A stretch of 64,000 bases of DNA from Sialis fuliginosa (taxonomy: Eukaryota; Arthropoda; Insecta; Megaloptera; Sialidae). Location: positions 21,859,001-21,923,000 of the forward strand of contig OY540817.1 of assembly GCA_961205875.1 (NCBI GenBank), given 5' to 3'. Of the stretch, positions 33,568 to 46,347 are shown one piece after another (the stretch's first letter is position 1; each line of letters begins with the position of its first letter). Below the pieces are notes generated by a model. That model saw only the letters and a program-made list of their open reading frames with translations, was not told the origin of the DNA and ran no database searches. Made by a program: the position numbers and the translations under genes.

Positions 33568-33721
33568 GATATTAATTATATATGTATATTTAGAATCTTT
33601 TTAACCTATTTCATTATTTAAAATCATAATTTCAGTGATACTTTGTTACTGGCATTTAGTACATTTTTCTATTCGATAGTTAAATTTTTATTAAACGACT
33701 ACGATTGTGTATAATTAATTA

Positions 33722-33744
33722 TATAATAATAATAATAATAATAA
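33722..33744. repeat. TAA microsatellite
   Basis: Seven to eight ATA/TAA units. Confidence 0.85.
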
Positions 33745-34127
33745 CGCTTTATTTCAAAAAAACCGAATTAATGGTGTAAAATGCGTCGTAGAAGAGATAA
33801 CAAGAGAACATTAAAAACATTTGGTAAGACTACATAAGATAATGAAATAAGTCATAATACAATTAAAATATAAAGTATAAAATTTTAAAATCGTTAATAT
33901 AATCGTTATATGATGGGGAGGGGTGAAGTAACCCACCGTTTGAGAGCTTCTGTATAATGTGTGTATTATTATTCCAACATGCTTGTTCGTGTAATAAAGT
34001 TTGATGAGGTCTGAACAAAGAAATGAACTGTTCGATGTGCGTACGACGCGACGCGGGCCATTAAATTTGATGTAGCTTTGGGGCCGGTAATGGAGGGTTT
34101 ATCTAGGGTATCGTCAAATTTGGGTAT

Positions 34128-34165
34128 ATATCATATATATATATATAATATATACATACATATAA
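34128..34165. repeat. TA/CATA microsatellite
   Basis: Alternating TA with ACATACATATA variants, next to the Penelope-like fragment. Confidence 0.8.
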
Positions 34166-34179
34166 ATAAAAACAAACTG

Positions 34180-34262
34180 TTTGTCTAAACGTCAAAATGT
34201 ATTCAAGAAAAGATAATCGCAAGCTTTCGATTCACAGAATCATCGTCAGGCTAAAATATAAT
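34180..34262 (-). ncRNA. Hammerhead-like core, Penelope-like element fragment
   Basis: On the minus strand: CTGACGA, one T, a 5-bp helix GATTC-TGT-GAATC, then GAAAGC. This matches the CUGANGA...GAAA layout, but there is an extra base next to helix II and no good NUH cleavage triplet after the GC-TT-GC stem, so it may be decayed. Flanking ATTTTGACGTTTAGACAAAC recurs in a related form near 34508-34545, suggesting the ends of one fragment. Confidence 0.4.
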
Positions 34263-34548
34263 AAATAACAATTAAATACAATTAATATAATGCAAAATAT
34301 TGATATTTTAAAAATAAAAATTCAGAAATATACCTATTAATAAAGATTTAAATGTGAGAACGATGTCGTTATCTCAACAATATTCAAGTGACTACGGAAA
34401 TGTTTGAAAAAATAACAAATCTCTTACAATTAGTAACTCAAATAGTTACTAACGAACGAAAAAACTGATTTTAAAATAAGAAATTAATGACAGATAATAA
34501 TTAATAAATTTTGACGTTTAAACAATTAATTTGTTTTTATTTCATATA

Positions 34549-35071
34549 CAGTAAAAGCTCTTTATCCGCGGGGTATATGTTCCATAAATACAGAAACCGT
34601 GAATACGGAATGGTAATTTATATGGGATTATAGGGGATACGTTCCTAGGTGACAAAATAAATAAACAAATACAATATAAAAAAATCAATTTAATTGAAGT
34701 TTTTGACCATATTGATTAATTATTATCTTCAGGCTTAGGCAATGGTTTAAAGAATTTTGTAATTTTTTCTTGCTTGGCAGTTTTTAAAAGCTCCTCCAAT
34801 TCAGACTGATATTCAGCAGTGGCATTAGCAATTTGCCTCTTAAAAATAAGACTTCGTTCCATAGACGGATCAATTTTCATAAAAAAATCACAAAGCTCAT
34901 TTGCCATTCTTAAACCTTCACCAAGATTTTTCAAATTAAATGTCACGTTTCCTGATTAGATCCGCGAATAAAGAAATCTTTAGCCGCGAATATAGGAATT
35001 GCGTCGCATTTTTTTAATCCGCGAATAGTGAAAACGTGAATGAAGGAAGCGCGAATAAGGAGCTTTTACTG
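34549..35071. mobile_element. Tigger/pogo-type element, internally deleted
   Basis: Inverted ends CAGTAAAAGCTCTTTATCCG and GCGAATAAGGAGCTTTTACTG are flanked by TA on both sides. Inner GTGAATACGGAA / CCGCGAATA motifs mirror each other. 523 bp, with a transposase tail at 34716-34946. Confidence 0.88.
34716..34946 (-). pseudogene. C-terminal remnant of a Tigger/pogo-like transposase
   Basis: 76 codons remain: a helical, charged segment (LGEGLRMANELCDFFMKIDP, then KRQIANATAEYQSELEELLK) and the tail ITKFFKPLPKPEDNN. The I-T-x-F-F-K tail is the type seen at the end of Tigger transposases. The DNA-binding and DDE catalytic domains are missing. The frame itself is intact, so the loss is recent or the tail has been kept by chance. 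Confidence 0.65.
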
Positions 35072-35650
35072 TATTAACGTCACTGGGTACAACACTTCTA
35101 ATTCTTGCATTGTTAATCAACTTGGAATACACTGTATTATATTCATGTTATAGTATACACCTCCATTATACATATAATATCGATATTCATCCATACATAA
35201 TACATATGTATATGTATAGCAATTAAACGAACTTAGTATATCAGAGATAATTATTAATTAACAGAATAATCAATTGGTTGCCTCATTACTGGCGACATCT
35301 ATATTTGACGTATGTATATCATTATTATTCAGATAAAATGATTGATTTATAAATTTGCAATTGTGAATTAGATGGCTTGCTATTCAATGCATTTTATACA
35401 ATATTCTGTCAAAGGTGAAGCTTTGGAATTTCAGTTGAAATGCAATTCGAAAATTATATATCCGAACAGAGCCGGATACGAGCTCCAACATCGGCCCGGG
35501 CAAAAATAAATGGGCCTAATCTGAATTAATTGTTATACCCTTAGAGGGAGGGATATAGCAATTACCCAATTAAATATTTGAATGTTTGCCAAAAAATGTG
35601 TCAAAATGTCCCACCCATCACATCTGTAGATAAAAAATTAACTAGCATAT

Positions 35651-36160
35651 AAGGTACTGGCACCAGTCTTGAATATGATCCCAGTAATGGCTATTCTTTG
35701 ATTAAATGTACTGAATTAGAAATATTTGTTGATATTTGATTACATACTACCATTACTGAATATTAATCTATATACATTTAACTGTCTTACAGTGAGATTT
35801 GATGACATGAGGCCAATAGGTGTCAAAATGGTGGACATTTAAACTAATTTATTTATTAATTATTATATTATCATAGAAACTGTTTTACATTGTTTCAAAT
35901 TTGACGATTCTTTCTTTTATATCTTTTGTGTCGTAGTACTTATCATTTTGTAATCATTAGCGAGTGTCCATCACTGCGTGTTCATTACTGGTCTTACTTT
36001 ATCCATATAAACAAAATAAAATTTAAACTATATTTGCGGACTTTTGATTAAATAAAGAGTTACTTGTTTTATTAGTAACATGAGTTGATGAGATAAATCC
36101 GTAAATCACAAAGACAGTAAGCCTTGCTTTTATAGCGGCCATAACTGGTGCCAGTAACTT
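35651..36160 (+). mobile_element. Family B MITE, complete
   Basis: TA-AGGTACTGGCACCAGTC to CTGGTGCCAGTAACT-TA, 510 bp. Confidence 0.92.
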
Positions 36161-36180
36161 ACAATTGTATACAGTACAAA

Positions 36181-36475
36181 ATTTTTTACATATTTTTTCT
36201 AACGAAGAAATAAAAGTAAGATTTAATAATATTTTTAATAACCAATCATTCAATTCAAACCTAACCAAATCTGATATTCCGGGCAGTATTCACTTTAAAC
36301 ACTACCCCCCCCCCCCTCTAACTTATCAGTTTTTACATATATTTTCTAACCAAGAAATAAAGGTAAGATTTAATAATATTTTTAATAACCTAACCTAACC
36401 AATCATTCAATTCAAACCTAACCAAATCTGATATTCCGGGCAGTATTCACTTTAAACACTCCCCCCCCCCCTATC
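36181..36475. repeat. 157-bp tandem duplication
   Basis: Two units sharing GATATTCCGGGCAGTATTCA, each ending in a poly-C run and containing TTTAATAATATTTTTAATAA. The second unit has an extra CCTAACCTAACC. Confidence 0.8.
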
Positions 36476-37031
36476 TAATATAATCCCCACAACACTGACA
36501 TACTCAGTTTAATGTTCACGTTATAAGTTTATATTATACAGGTTTGGTAAAGCAGAATGAAATTTTAATAACTACCTCGTCAGTAGTAGTATAACCAGCT
36601 ATGCCACTAAAGCTAGCGTTTACGTCGCATATACAATATAATTCACATAAAACTTTACAGTCTACGCCACTGGTTTAATGGTGTCGTAAACCTGAACAGA
36701 CCAGCTACCTCCCGGAATTCATTGTCTCCTCGTTATATTGTAAGTTTAAAGGACTGGAGTTATTGTTTGAATACTAAAATATGTTTAATAATATTGAGTC
36801 CAGCGATTCTCAACCTGTGGGCCCCCCCCCCCCCCAAGGGGCGTGATAAAATTAAATGGGGGGCGCGAGCATATCGAGAAAATATCTGCCTTGGGAACCA
36901 CGGGACTTTCTTATACCTAACCTAACCTAACAGTGAATTGTATACGTGAATCTTTGTTTATTAAAACATTTCTAACAAACTAACAAGATAGAACAAAATG
37001 AATAATATAGGTAATATTATTCTCTCCATTG

Positions 37032-38793
37032 CACTATGGGCCAGGAGACCCTGTTATATGGCCAAAAGTCCAGAAGTTATCCGATTTAATTAAAATTCAT
37101 TTTATAAGGGTTTTTTGGGACGTTGATTTCAAATTTTTAATAAAAATTAAAAAATTCAAAATGGCGGAACTAATATGGCGACTAATATATTTCAAAAGTT
37201 ATCCGATTTAAATAAAATTCATTTTATAAGGTTCTATTGGGACACTGATTTCAAATTTTGTATAAAAATTTAAAAATTAAAAAGGCGGATCCAATATGGC
37301 GACCAATAAATTTCAAAATTTATCCGATTTAAATAAAATTTATTTTATAAGGTTTTATTGGGACGCTGATTTCAATTTTATTATAAAAATTTAAAAATTC
37401 AAAATGGCGGATACAATATGGCGACCAATATATTTCAAAAGTTACCCAATTTAAATAAAATTAATTTTATAAGCACGCGGTGTAAACAAATAACAATCTA
37501 AATACAAGTAATCTCCTTACAACAATCCACAACAAAGTTTCGCTCTAACACTATGAATGAAACTAAAAATTGCATAAACTCACCCCCTGACTACCCCGGC
37601 CATTAGAGGTTGAGTGTCGATTTTTTATTTTTATTGAAGACTGTTTTATCCAAATTCACCTGTATAACTAAAGCAACTATGCAGATAAACATATCAAAAA
37701 CCCACCCTCGTCCACCTCTTACGCTATTAGGGGTTGAATGTCGAAAATTTTATTTTAATTGAATATTATTATATTTTCTCTGAATTTACCTTAATATCGC
37801 TAAAAGTATGTAGATAAATATATCAAAATTTAAAAAATTAAACACCAATAACCCCCCCCCCTCCCATCTCTTAGGGGTTGAATTTTCGAAAATGCTATTT
37901 GTCTTGTACAGTATGTGTGCAATGTTTCATTCGAGAGAATACTAACAATTTTTTTTCGTCATATAAACTTTTCCACCCCCTTGCACCCCTTAGGAGTTTA
38001 ATTTTGGGCAATACTTAAGTACTAGTTTCATTATTTGTATAGTATTCATTTTAAGTTTCAAGTAAATCCAACCAAAAAATATTTTCCCATACAAAATTTT
38101 ACACCCCTTTTTACCCCCGTAGGGGTTGAATTTAGAAAAGTATTTTCTTAATGGGTGCTTAGATCATAAAAGGAAGACACCCCTCAAATTTCACTGTCCA
38201 GAGAATGTTTGTACACTCGTAGTAGGTACTATATTCGTTTATACAATGTGAAATAAATATGTACCTACATATCATTCTTGTACGTTTAGAAGAGTTTCAC
38301 AGTCAAGCAAATGAAAACGGGCAAAAAGGGGCAGATCTAGGCTGAAGTGCACATCCTAGAGAAGATATCTGTGAGTCTCATTACTTAATACAAGGCGGTA
38401 TCTTTCGGTATTCGCAATCGGCAGCAGGTGCTTTGCTGAAAAATCTTGTTTTTTTATACTAAAAATGTGGTTTTACTTCAGTAAAACTGAAAATAACGCA
38501 TTCATGTGACATTTAAAATTATTTTTGAACTTCCACGAATGAAATAATCCAAATATACGGCTTGGAATTTATGACTTTACAATAAATATTACATTTTACA
38601 AGCGACAGTAAAATAACTTTTTTTAATACATTTTTCAACTTTGCGCCTCTGTCATTTGAACAGGAATTGATTAATCAACATGTAATTGCCATCATAACTA
38701 CTTCAATTAATGCTGAATTCAGTGGTCTAATTCGTTTTCTCAAATTCGAAAGTAGACTTTTGGCCACAGAACAGGGTCTCCTGGCCCATAGTG
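37032..38793. mobile_element. 1.76-kb TIR element with CACTATGG ends and a 5-bp duplication
   Basis: The left end CACTATGGGCCAGGAGACCC and the right end GGGTCTCCTGGCCCATAGTG are perfect complements, and identity extends to about 40 bp (to GGCCAAAAGTC). The flanks carry CATTG at 37027-37031 and 38794-38798, a 5-bp target duplication. The CACWATG-like end plus 5-bp duplication suggest the Transib type. The interior holds a tandem repeat (37071-37471) and degenerate CCCCTTAGGGGTTGAA-type repeats; no transposase is seen. Confidence 0.8.
37071..37471. repeat. ~121-bp tandem repeat, 3.3 copies
   Basis: Units share AAAGTTATCCGATTTAAATA, ATTTTATAAGGTTTTATTGG and GGCGGATACAATATGGCGAC, starting about every 121 bp. 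It is inside the TIR element, directly after its left terminal repeat. Confidence 0.88.
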
Positions 38794-38798
38794 CATTG

Positions 38799-39391
38799 TA
38801 TAACAAGTGATTTTTTTTAACTTATAAATATAGGATTGTATCAGTTCTTACTGCACAATGTATTTAATAATTAACTTATCAATATTAAATTAAAACAAGA
38901 TTAATAATTTTTAGTTGCAGAGCAAAGTTTTTCGAAAGAAGGTTTAATAAAATGGGGGGGGATTGTGTTTCCATGGACACTTCACCACAATGCAATATCA
39001 ATGTTATCATTAATATTTTTTGAATATCACTAATTAATTTTCATTTGAAATTTCGTTGCTGTTTCAATGCTATAATATTTATTGAATTAAACTTTGCATC
39101 TTTGTTCATTAATTGAGTTAAGAATTTACTTAACCTTTGTTATGTTCTCAAGTTTAATCTAATTATACATTTACAATCTTTAATCCTTAAAGTTAGACAC
39201 TGACTTTGTTATATCTACTAATTGTCTTGGTTTTGTTTTAATCAATTGTTTCTTTTTGTTTTCAGATTTATCAGATTAATTCAATATATTTATAATTGTA
39301 TGCCACTTATAACGAAATCTACTTTTTTTCTTTAATATGTGACAGCTATTGGCTGAAGACAATGATGGTAGATCGACTTATTGGTACTTAT
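38799..39391. other. Intergenic DNA, no gene recognised
   Basis: AT-rich, no supported feature. Confidence 0.4.
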
Positions 39392-39875
39392 AAGGCACCG
39401 GTACCAGTCGCAGACAATACCCCGGTTTTGGACACTCGTTTAATTAAATGTACTAAATTAGAAATATTTGTTGATATTTGATTACATACTACCATTTCTG
39501 AATAATAATCTATATATACATTTAACTGTCTTACAGCGTGATTTGATGACAATCGTCCAATAGATGTCAAAATGCTGGACATTTAAACTAATTTATTTAT
39601 TAATTATTATATTATCATAGCAACTGCTTTACATTGTTTCAAAATTTACGATTCTTTATTTTATAACTTTTGTGTCATAGTATTTATCATTTTATAATCA
39701 TTACCAAGTGTCCATCACTGGATGCACATTACTGATTTTACGAATGAATAAACATAAACAAAATAAAAGGATATAATTTAAAAAAAAAAGATTTAATAAA
39801 GAGGTACTTATTTTATTCCCTAAAAAAAAACAGAATACCTTGCTCATAAAGCGTCTAAGACTAGTGCCAGTACTT
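39392..39875 (+). mobile_element. Family B MITE, diverged copy
   Basis: Ends AGGCACCGGTACCAGTC and CTAGTGCCAGTACT; internally complete but with more substitutions than other copies. Confidence 0.85.
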
Positions 39876-40765
39876 TCAAGTGCGGATCCAAGTGGGGGGG
39901 GGTCAAATATTAAAGCAAATTAAATACTTTTTTGTCCATATCACTATAGTCATCGCTATGTTCCTTTTGCAGTTTGTTTTCACAAAACAACCCCTGTATT
40001 GTTTGGGGCCCGCTTGTAGCATTACAAAAACGTCATATTAAGATTTATCATGTTGATAGACAATTCCGTGAATTGTACCGCTGTTGTAGATTTTCTCTGA
40101 TTCAAGGCACACAAAGCTCACTTTGATGAAGCGCAGGTGTTTTTATAGGCGGCCGTGCAAACGACAGGAATATGTTTTTGTGATTGCTCTGATGACGTCA
40201 TCGTTGTTTTCATTTACTATATCGTCTTTTGTTTTATCTATAATGTATTTTACTTATTTTGTTTGTGTGTATTATAAAACGTTTTTAAAACAAGTGGAAA
40301 ATGTTAACTATTTAATAAATAATTATAAATGGCAAAAGAAAATAAAGTTTTAACTAGGAAAACGTTTTAAAAAATCCGTGGGTTGGACCCTTGAGGTCCA
40401 CACAACCAACTTGGGTTTATTGCATGACTATAAATACTTGAATACTGATTATTTATTGTTTCCATATAGTTTATTTGAATTTTTTTTTAATATGTACATA
40501 GAAAATTTTATTGGAATTTGTCAGAGATAAAACTCACACAATAATATTTTTAAAATAACTAATCTGACAATTTAAAATTAATTGCGTTTGTTTCCAAGGC
40601 AACATGAATTAATAAACTTATTTATTAGTAGTTAAAATTCAAATTTTGAGGGTGGTTTTCACCCCTTCAATGGCTGGTTATGTTATACATATATTGTCAT
40701 GTAGATAATACAGATTTCTAATCGAACGACCATAAGGTTGGGAACTTTATATCAATGATATAGAA
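39876..40765. other. Intergenic DNA with family J repeat
   Basis: 40378-40500 matches 7275-7395 (GAGGTCCACACAACCAACTT, TTATTTATTGTTTCCATATAG). The segment 40080-40250 has somewhat higher GC and a TGACGTCA box, but no gene could be supported. Confidence 0.45.
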
Positions 40766-40936
40766 CAGTGGTTCTTAAACTAGAGTCCGTAAAAAATATT
40801 TGGCAAAAATTAAAGTATCTACTTTTACATTTCTATTAATTAATATTTAAAGACCTTCTTTGTTTTTATGTCCGGGAGAGGAGGTCCCTGAAAAATAATT
40901 GTCTAAGTCTAGACCATATAAGTTTTAGAACCACTG
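40766..40936. mobile_element. hAT MITE with perfect 8-bp target duplication
   Basis: Ends CAGTGGTTCTTAAACT and AGTTTTAGAACCACTG; direct repeat ATATAGAA at 40758-40765 and 40937-40944. 171 bp. A partial relative is near 58020-58075. Confidence 0.92.
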
Positions 40937-40944
40937 ATATAGAA

Positions 40945-41621
40945 AGTTCATTTATAATAATTATTTATTGATTTATAATTTTTATTAACTTACTAATGCT
41001 ACCTATAAGCAAAAATAATTTTTCTTTCGTGTGTTTTCCGGAAATAAAAGTTTCCAAGGCACCCTAATGCAATGACATCTGTAATGGATCTTTTAAAACT
41101 TCAGACATCAAGAGTGCCGGGGTTCAGTTCTTTTGTCTACAAGATTGAAGCGGGAAAATCGTGTCATAAAAAGTTAATTTAATGTATTAACTTAAACAAG
41201 ATACCCCTAACTCACCCCCCCATCTGTTTCATCTAAAATTCTAGAATATATTTCCTCCGGAATAGAGCATTAACACCTTTTCATTGCCCTTATTTATTGT
41301 TCAAAAGGATTCAGATAGGAAGTTTAGACAAGATAAATATTTTATATTGCAGATATGTAAGATTTTAGTTTATGGCGTATAGTTAAAATTCAGTATAACC
41401 CTAGGGAATTTTCCAATTTAAGATAATCTACGTAAGCATGCGAAACTTGTTAATAAAATTTTATTATTGTATTCGCAGCGTGCGCGATGACAGCGCCGAC
41501 TAGCGGTTAAAACGAAAAGTAAGTAATTAAACAAATAATTTCAATAAAATATAGTAAAAAAATATTTTTGCATATCGAAAACAATATTTTCTTAATACTA
41601 GAACATAATCTCAATACAACT
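40945..41621. other. Intergenic DNA, no gene recognised
   Basis: AT-rich with a small GC-richer patch at 41475-41520 (GTGCGCGATGACAGCGCCGA). No supported feature. Confidence 0.4.
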
Positions 41622-42163
41622 AAAGCACTGGCGCCAGTTATGGCCGCTATAAGAGCAACGTTTATTGTTTTTGTGAATTACGGGCTTCTTTTTTGTAATT
41701 CTCATGAACTCATATTACTAATAAAACAAGTAACTCTTTATTTAATCAATTTAATTACCAAAGTCCGCAAATATAGTTTGTTTTTTTTTAAATTATAACC
41801 TTTTATTTTGTTTATGTTTTTTCCCCAGTAATGGATAAAGTAAAACCATTAATTAGAATGCAGTGATGGACACTTGTTAATGATTACAAAATGATAAGTA
41901 CTACGACACAAAAGATATGTCAAATTTGAAACAATGTAAAGCAGTTGCTATGATAATATAATAATTAATAAATAAATTATACTAATAATGTCCACCATTT
42001 TGACACCTATTGGCCTCATGTCATCAAATCACGCTGTAAGACAGTTAAATGTATATAGATTAATATTCAGAAATGGTAGTAATCAAATATCAACAAATAT
42101 TTTTAATTCAGTACATTTAATTAAAGAATAACCATTACTGAGGTCATATCCAAGACTGGTGCA
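41622..42163 (-). mobile_element. Family B MITE, right end clipped
   Basis: Left end AAGCACTGGCGCCAGTTATG; the right end stops at CAAGACTGGTGC. Confidence 0.85.
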
Positions 42164-42569
42164 CAAATTGTACAGCTTTTTAGAATAGTAGCAACACCAC
42201 CCGAAACATTAAACGTCCTTGGTAGACATTTCATGCTCTATAACTCATATTTACAGCCATGTTTGCAAATAGTTTTGATATAACTCAAGGCAAATGATCT
42301 CATTAGAAGGAGCCAAGGTTTTTAGTTGGCTACAAGAAAGCGCTACACCTCTGTAACCCCCCATTAAACTTGGCTAAGTGACGTTAATGGGTAAACATGT
42401 ATTGTCGTGTTCTGCTGCAAACTTGGATACTTGGTTTTTACTTTCTTGTTGTATGTGTATAAAATATAGATTCATAATGGAAATAACTGTGTTACAGTTT
42501 CAGGTATTTTCGAAGTAAAGTTTTCAACTATTTTGTGATGATGATTTTTTTTTCTTACAAAAAGTAGGT
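42164..42569. other. Intergenic DNA, no gene recognised
   Basis: No supported feature. Confidence 0.4.
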
Positions 42570-43088
42570 AAGGTACTGAATATGACCCCAGTAATGGCTA
42601 TTTTTTAATTAAATGTACTGAATTGGAAATATTGATTAATACATTTACTGAATATTAATCTATATACATACATTTAACTGTCTTACAGCGTGATTTGATG
42701 ACATGAGGCCAATAGGTGTCAAAATTGTGGAAATTTAAACTAATTATTAGTATAATTTATTTATTAATTATATTATTATAGTAACTGCTTTACTTTGTTT
42801 CAAATTTGACGATTCTTTCTTTTATATCTTTTGTGTCGTAATACTTATCATTATCAAGTGTCCATCACTGCGTGCTCATTACTGGTTTTACTTTATCCAT
42901 TACTGAAGAAAAAACATAAACAAACTAAAAGGCTATAATTTTAAAAAACAAACTATATTTGCGGACTTTGGTAGTTAAATTGATTAAATAAAGAGTTACT
43001 TGTTTTATTAGTAACATGAGTTCATGAGAATTACAAAAAACAAGCCCATTAACCCAAAAAAAAAAACTTGCTCTTATAGCGGCAATAA
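42570..43088 (+). mobile_element. Family B MITE, left TIR internally deleted, right TIR lost
   Basis: Begins TA-AGGTACTGAATATGACCC, where GCACCAGTCTT is deleted, and ends at CTTGCTCTTATAGCGGCAAT. Confidence 0.85.
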
Positions 43089-43113
43089 TTTTCAAACAAA
43101 ATATTATGAAACT

Positions 43114-43308
43114 CAGGCGCGTATACAAGGGGGGATCAAAGGGTCATGACTCCCCCCCCCAATAATTAAAAAAATACACTAGATATTATGTAGAAATCCG
43201 AAAGTTATTTAAACTATAAAATCATTTGAATAAAAAATGTATATTTTTGATTTTTATAATATTTTATAAAACAATTTCTCCGAGAAGTGAGGTTGTATAC
43301 GCGCCTAA
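43114..43308. mobile_element. Short MITE, TIR AGGCGCGTATACAA
   Basis: CAGGCGCGTATACAA and TTGTATACGCGCCT are inverted; flanks TATGAAAC and AATGAAAG agree at 6 of 8 positions and may be a worn target duplication. G-run and C-run lie just inside the left end. Confidence 0.7.
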
Positions 43309-45172
43309 TGAAAGTACTAATGTTTTTACTGGTTGAAACTGTCATGCTATATTTCGTATGTTAATTGCAAAGTGTATTTCCATATTTCTCCATGAAGATA
43401 CCCGAGTCCCGGGTCCGCTGTAAGATGGTGATGTACGGAAGCTGACGCATAAGTGAAATTTTATCATTCATCTCGCGTTTCCCATGAATAACTTAAAACA
43501 AAGTGACTAATTTCGTTAGTAATTTACTTGCTTGTAAACAGATCGTGACGTGTTCTCTTTTTCCCGACACACGCAACATCTCGCAATTTCGCTTCATACC
43601 AGTGGTAAGAAACATTTTTATTTTTTTTATATAAAAATTTTTAAATTCATTAAAATAGGTATGAAACACGGGGTAAAATCACAATGTTATTAAATACACA
43701 GGTTGCCTCAGTAGCTTTTGACCAATCAGCTTCGGCACCCCAGATGACGTATTTTGCCCTTCTCCGTACCGAGTTACAAGGTTATATTTGTTACTAGCGC
43801 TTTGGGCCCGGTGTTACCCGTGTTTATAAATTTAATAAATAATTTAAAAAATAGCAAAGATCCATAATAGAGAGGAGGGAGCAAACAGGATACTCCCCCC
43901 CCCCCTGAAATTTAACCTAACCTAAATATATAGTATTTGTTTTTACTCGTTTTAGTAAATTTCTGAAAAATAATTGCATGAAGACCCTTTACTTATTGAA
44001 AAATTATACTTTAGAATATTTTTTTACTTTTTTATACATCGAAAAGTGTTAATAATAAAAGTTTGCATATAATTACTTCTATATCACGATGTATAAAAAA
44101 GTCTTGTGCTGGTCAAAGCAGTTTTTTTTATTAGTGATCATCCATTTTAAAAATTAATAAGAGAAATTATAAAAATAGTTTTAACTATTTAAAATTTTTC
44201 AAAATCTAAAACAATATCTTGATTAAAATAGCTACAGTTTTGTAACCACTGGTTATAGCCACTCCCGCACACGCATGAACATGTTGGGAGCATTACTCAG
44301 AGAAGCAAAATACAAATGATCAATTTGTAACCCATGGTTGACGTCAAATATAAACCTTTCTTGAGCTACGGCCATTATTTAAAGTCAAAAGCGATGTACG
44401 TACTTATCTAATATAATATGGGTGCCCCCAATACCCCCCAAATTAAATAAACAACCTAACATGCAATCTGTTATAAAATAAAGTAACCTTAACTTTGCAT
44501 AAAGCAAAATAAACCAAGATTAGTTAATCAGTTGTTTTCAAATCACGTTTAATGTTAATAGGCATGATGCCTAATTTTTAAAAACTATTTTATGATGATC
44601 TTACGTGTCTCCTTTTACCAAAAAAATACTTATTTCTGCAGAAAATAACGTTTAATTCACTAAAATTGGCCCTTTAAAATCAATTCACTAAATATGATAA
44701 TTTTTTACCTACCGTGATTGTTTTTTAGAATTGACGTAACCATGGTTTTAAAACAACCGATTAACTAATCGTGATTAATTTTGCTTTATGCAACCCACAG
44801 AACATCAAAATTTGGTATCACTTTTCTGAAAAGTTAAAATAGGGGAAAAAAATTAAATCATATTAAGTAATATATTTTTCTTTTTTTGAATTCCCATCTG
44901 GAAAAACCATCAGAATGGAAATAATTCCAGCTTAAATATATTTTTTCTCGATCTTTAAGCAATTAAAAAAAAAAAAAAATTAAAAAATAGTACAGATAAT
45001 TAACACTCTTTATTTAATGGTATGGTATAAAATATATAAATTGGAAAAATACATAATTTTCTTTACAAATATAAATTATGATAATATATTTCATGCATTT
45101 AAATTCAATAATATGCAATAAAAAGTATAATTATTCATAAAAATACAAACACCAGAATATATAACATAAAAA
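43309..45172. other. Intergenic DNA with a family I fragment
   Basis: 44559-44700 matches the end of the family I repeat at 17662-18195 in reverse (AGGCATGATGCC, ATCATAAAATAG-type and TTTCTGCAGAAATAAG-type segments). 43380-43800 has moderate GC and could be promoter DNA, but no exon was recognised. The rest is AT-rich. Confidence 0.45.
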
Positions 45173-45309
45173 CACTAGCGGACTAAAAGAGGGGGGGGAA
45201 GGGGAATTCGCAACAATTTTTTTTTTATTCGACAAAAAAAAAATTCATGAGGAATGGGGGGGGGGATATATCTAACATTCGGGCTTCAACTTTACTTAGT
45301 CCGCCATTG
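45173..45309. mobile_element. hAT MITE with perfect 8-bp target duplication
   Basis: Ends CACTAGCGGACTAA and TTAGTCCGCCATTG; direct repeat CATAAAAA at 45165-45172 and 45310-45317. 137 bp, with G-runs inside. Confidence 0.9.
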
Positions 45310-45317
45310 CATAAAAA

Positions 45318-46347
45318 TATTAATTTCGGCAGTAAAATATCAGTCGCACTACAGCGTAAAGTTTTTTATCTTTCGAAACAAACGCGTTTCCAAATAAGGG
45401 GAAACTGTAGCACTCCCCTCTCTTTATAAATACAAATTAAAAAAAAAAAAACATAATTATAAAAAACCATTTAAAAATCTTCAATACGCGCCTGACTAAT
45501 CTTATAACTATCAGCGATTCACTCATGGGGGGTGTTAGGGGTCAGAACCCCTCTCCTCCCCGAATTTAATAGATAAATAATGAAAATTATATGTATATAA
45601 AAAAATCCCCCCTAATTTTTTTTTCTGAATGCGCCACTGATATCTGAAAAAGCAAATAAAAAAAACTGCACAAAAAAAAAATCAACTCGTTGGGTAGGAA
45701 TATAAAACGATAATTCAATAAAAATAAAATCAACGAAAGAACGATTTAATATCAAGTAAAATTCATGAAACGTTATTTAAAAAAATGTAAAAACTATCCA
45801 AGTATATGATCAGAATATAATAAAAAGACATTGCTCTTAAGATTAAAATGAACTTTTCATTTATATTATTCTTACATTTCATTAAATCTATTGATTGGTT
45901 TTACGTTTTTAAATTAAGAATATAGACAATAGACAATGCCTCTTCAGTATTAATTCCCAACGTTTCGTAGGATTTCATTAAGAAGAACAACAAAGTATTT
46001 TTAAAACGAGTTCAAGCAAAAATTTTTCATAGAGGACACAATTTTAATTTTGCCCAATAGTTTTCCTCAATTTTAAACTTTCAACTTCAAACAAGAAAGT
46101 ATAAAATTGTTACCATTGTACTCCGCAAAAATGTGCTCCGTAAAATCAGCGGTGTTTCAATCGGGACTTCAAAATAAATATCAGATTAAATTCAAGTAGA
46201 CGCAATTTTCAGCTGACGTCTATAGGATATATTTTATATACATTGAAAATGATTTTTGATAAAATATTACGGACTAAGCTGCTTGTTATGCTTCCAAAAA
46301 CTTTCCTAATACCATTTCTCAAAAGATAGTATTTTGTTCCATTAATA
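45318..46347. other. Intergenic DNA downstream of ETFDH
   Basis: AT-rich. 45520-45640 looks like a worn hAT-type fragment ending GCGCCACTG. No gene. Confidence 0.4.

Noticed and set aside
36385..36400. CCTAACCTAACC, considered as telomeric repeat
   Set aside because: Only two or three units (also near 36916 and 43915); far too short for a telomere-type array.
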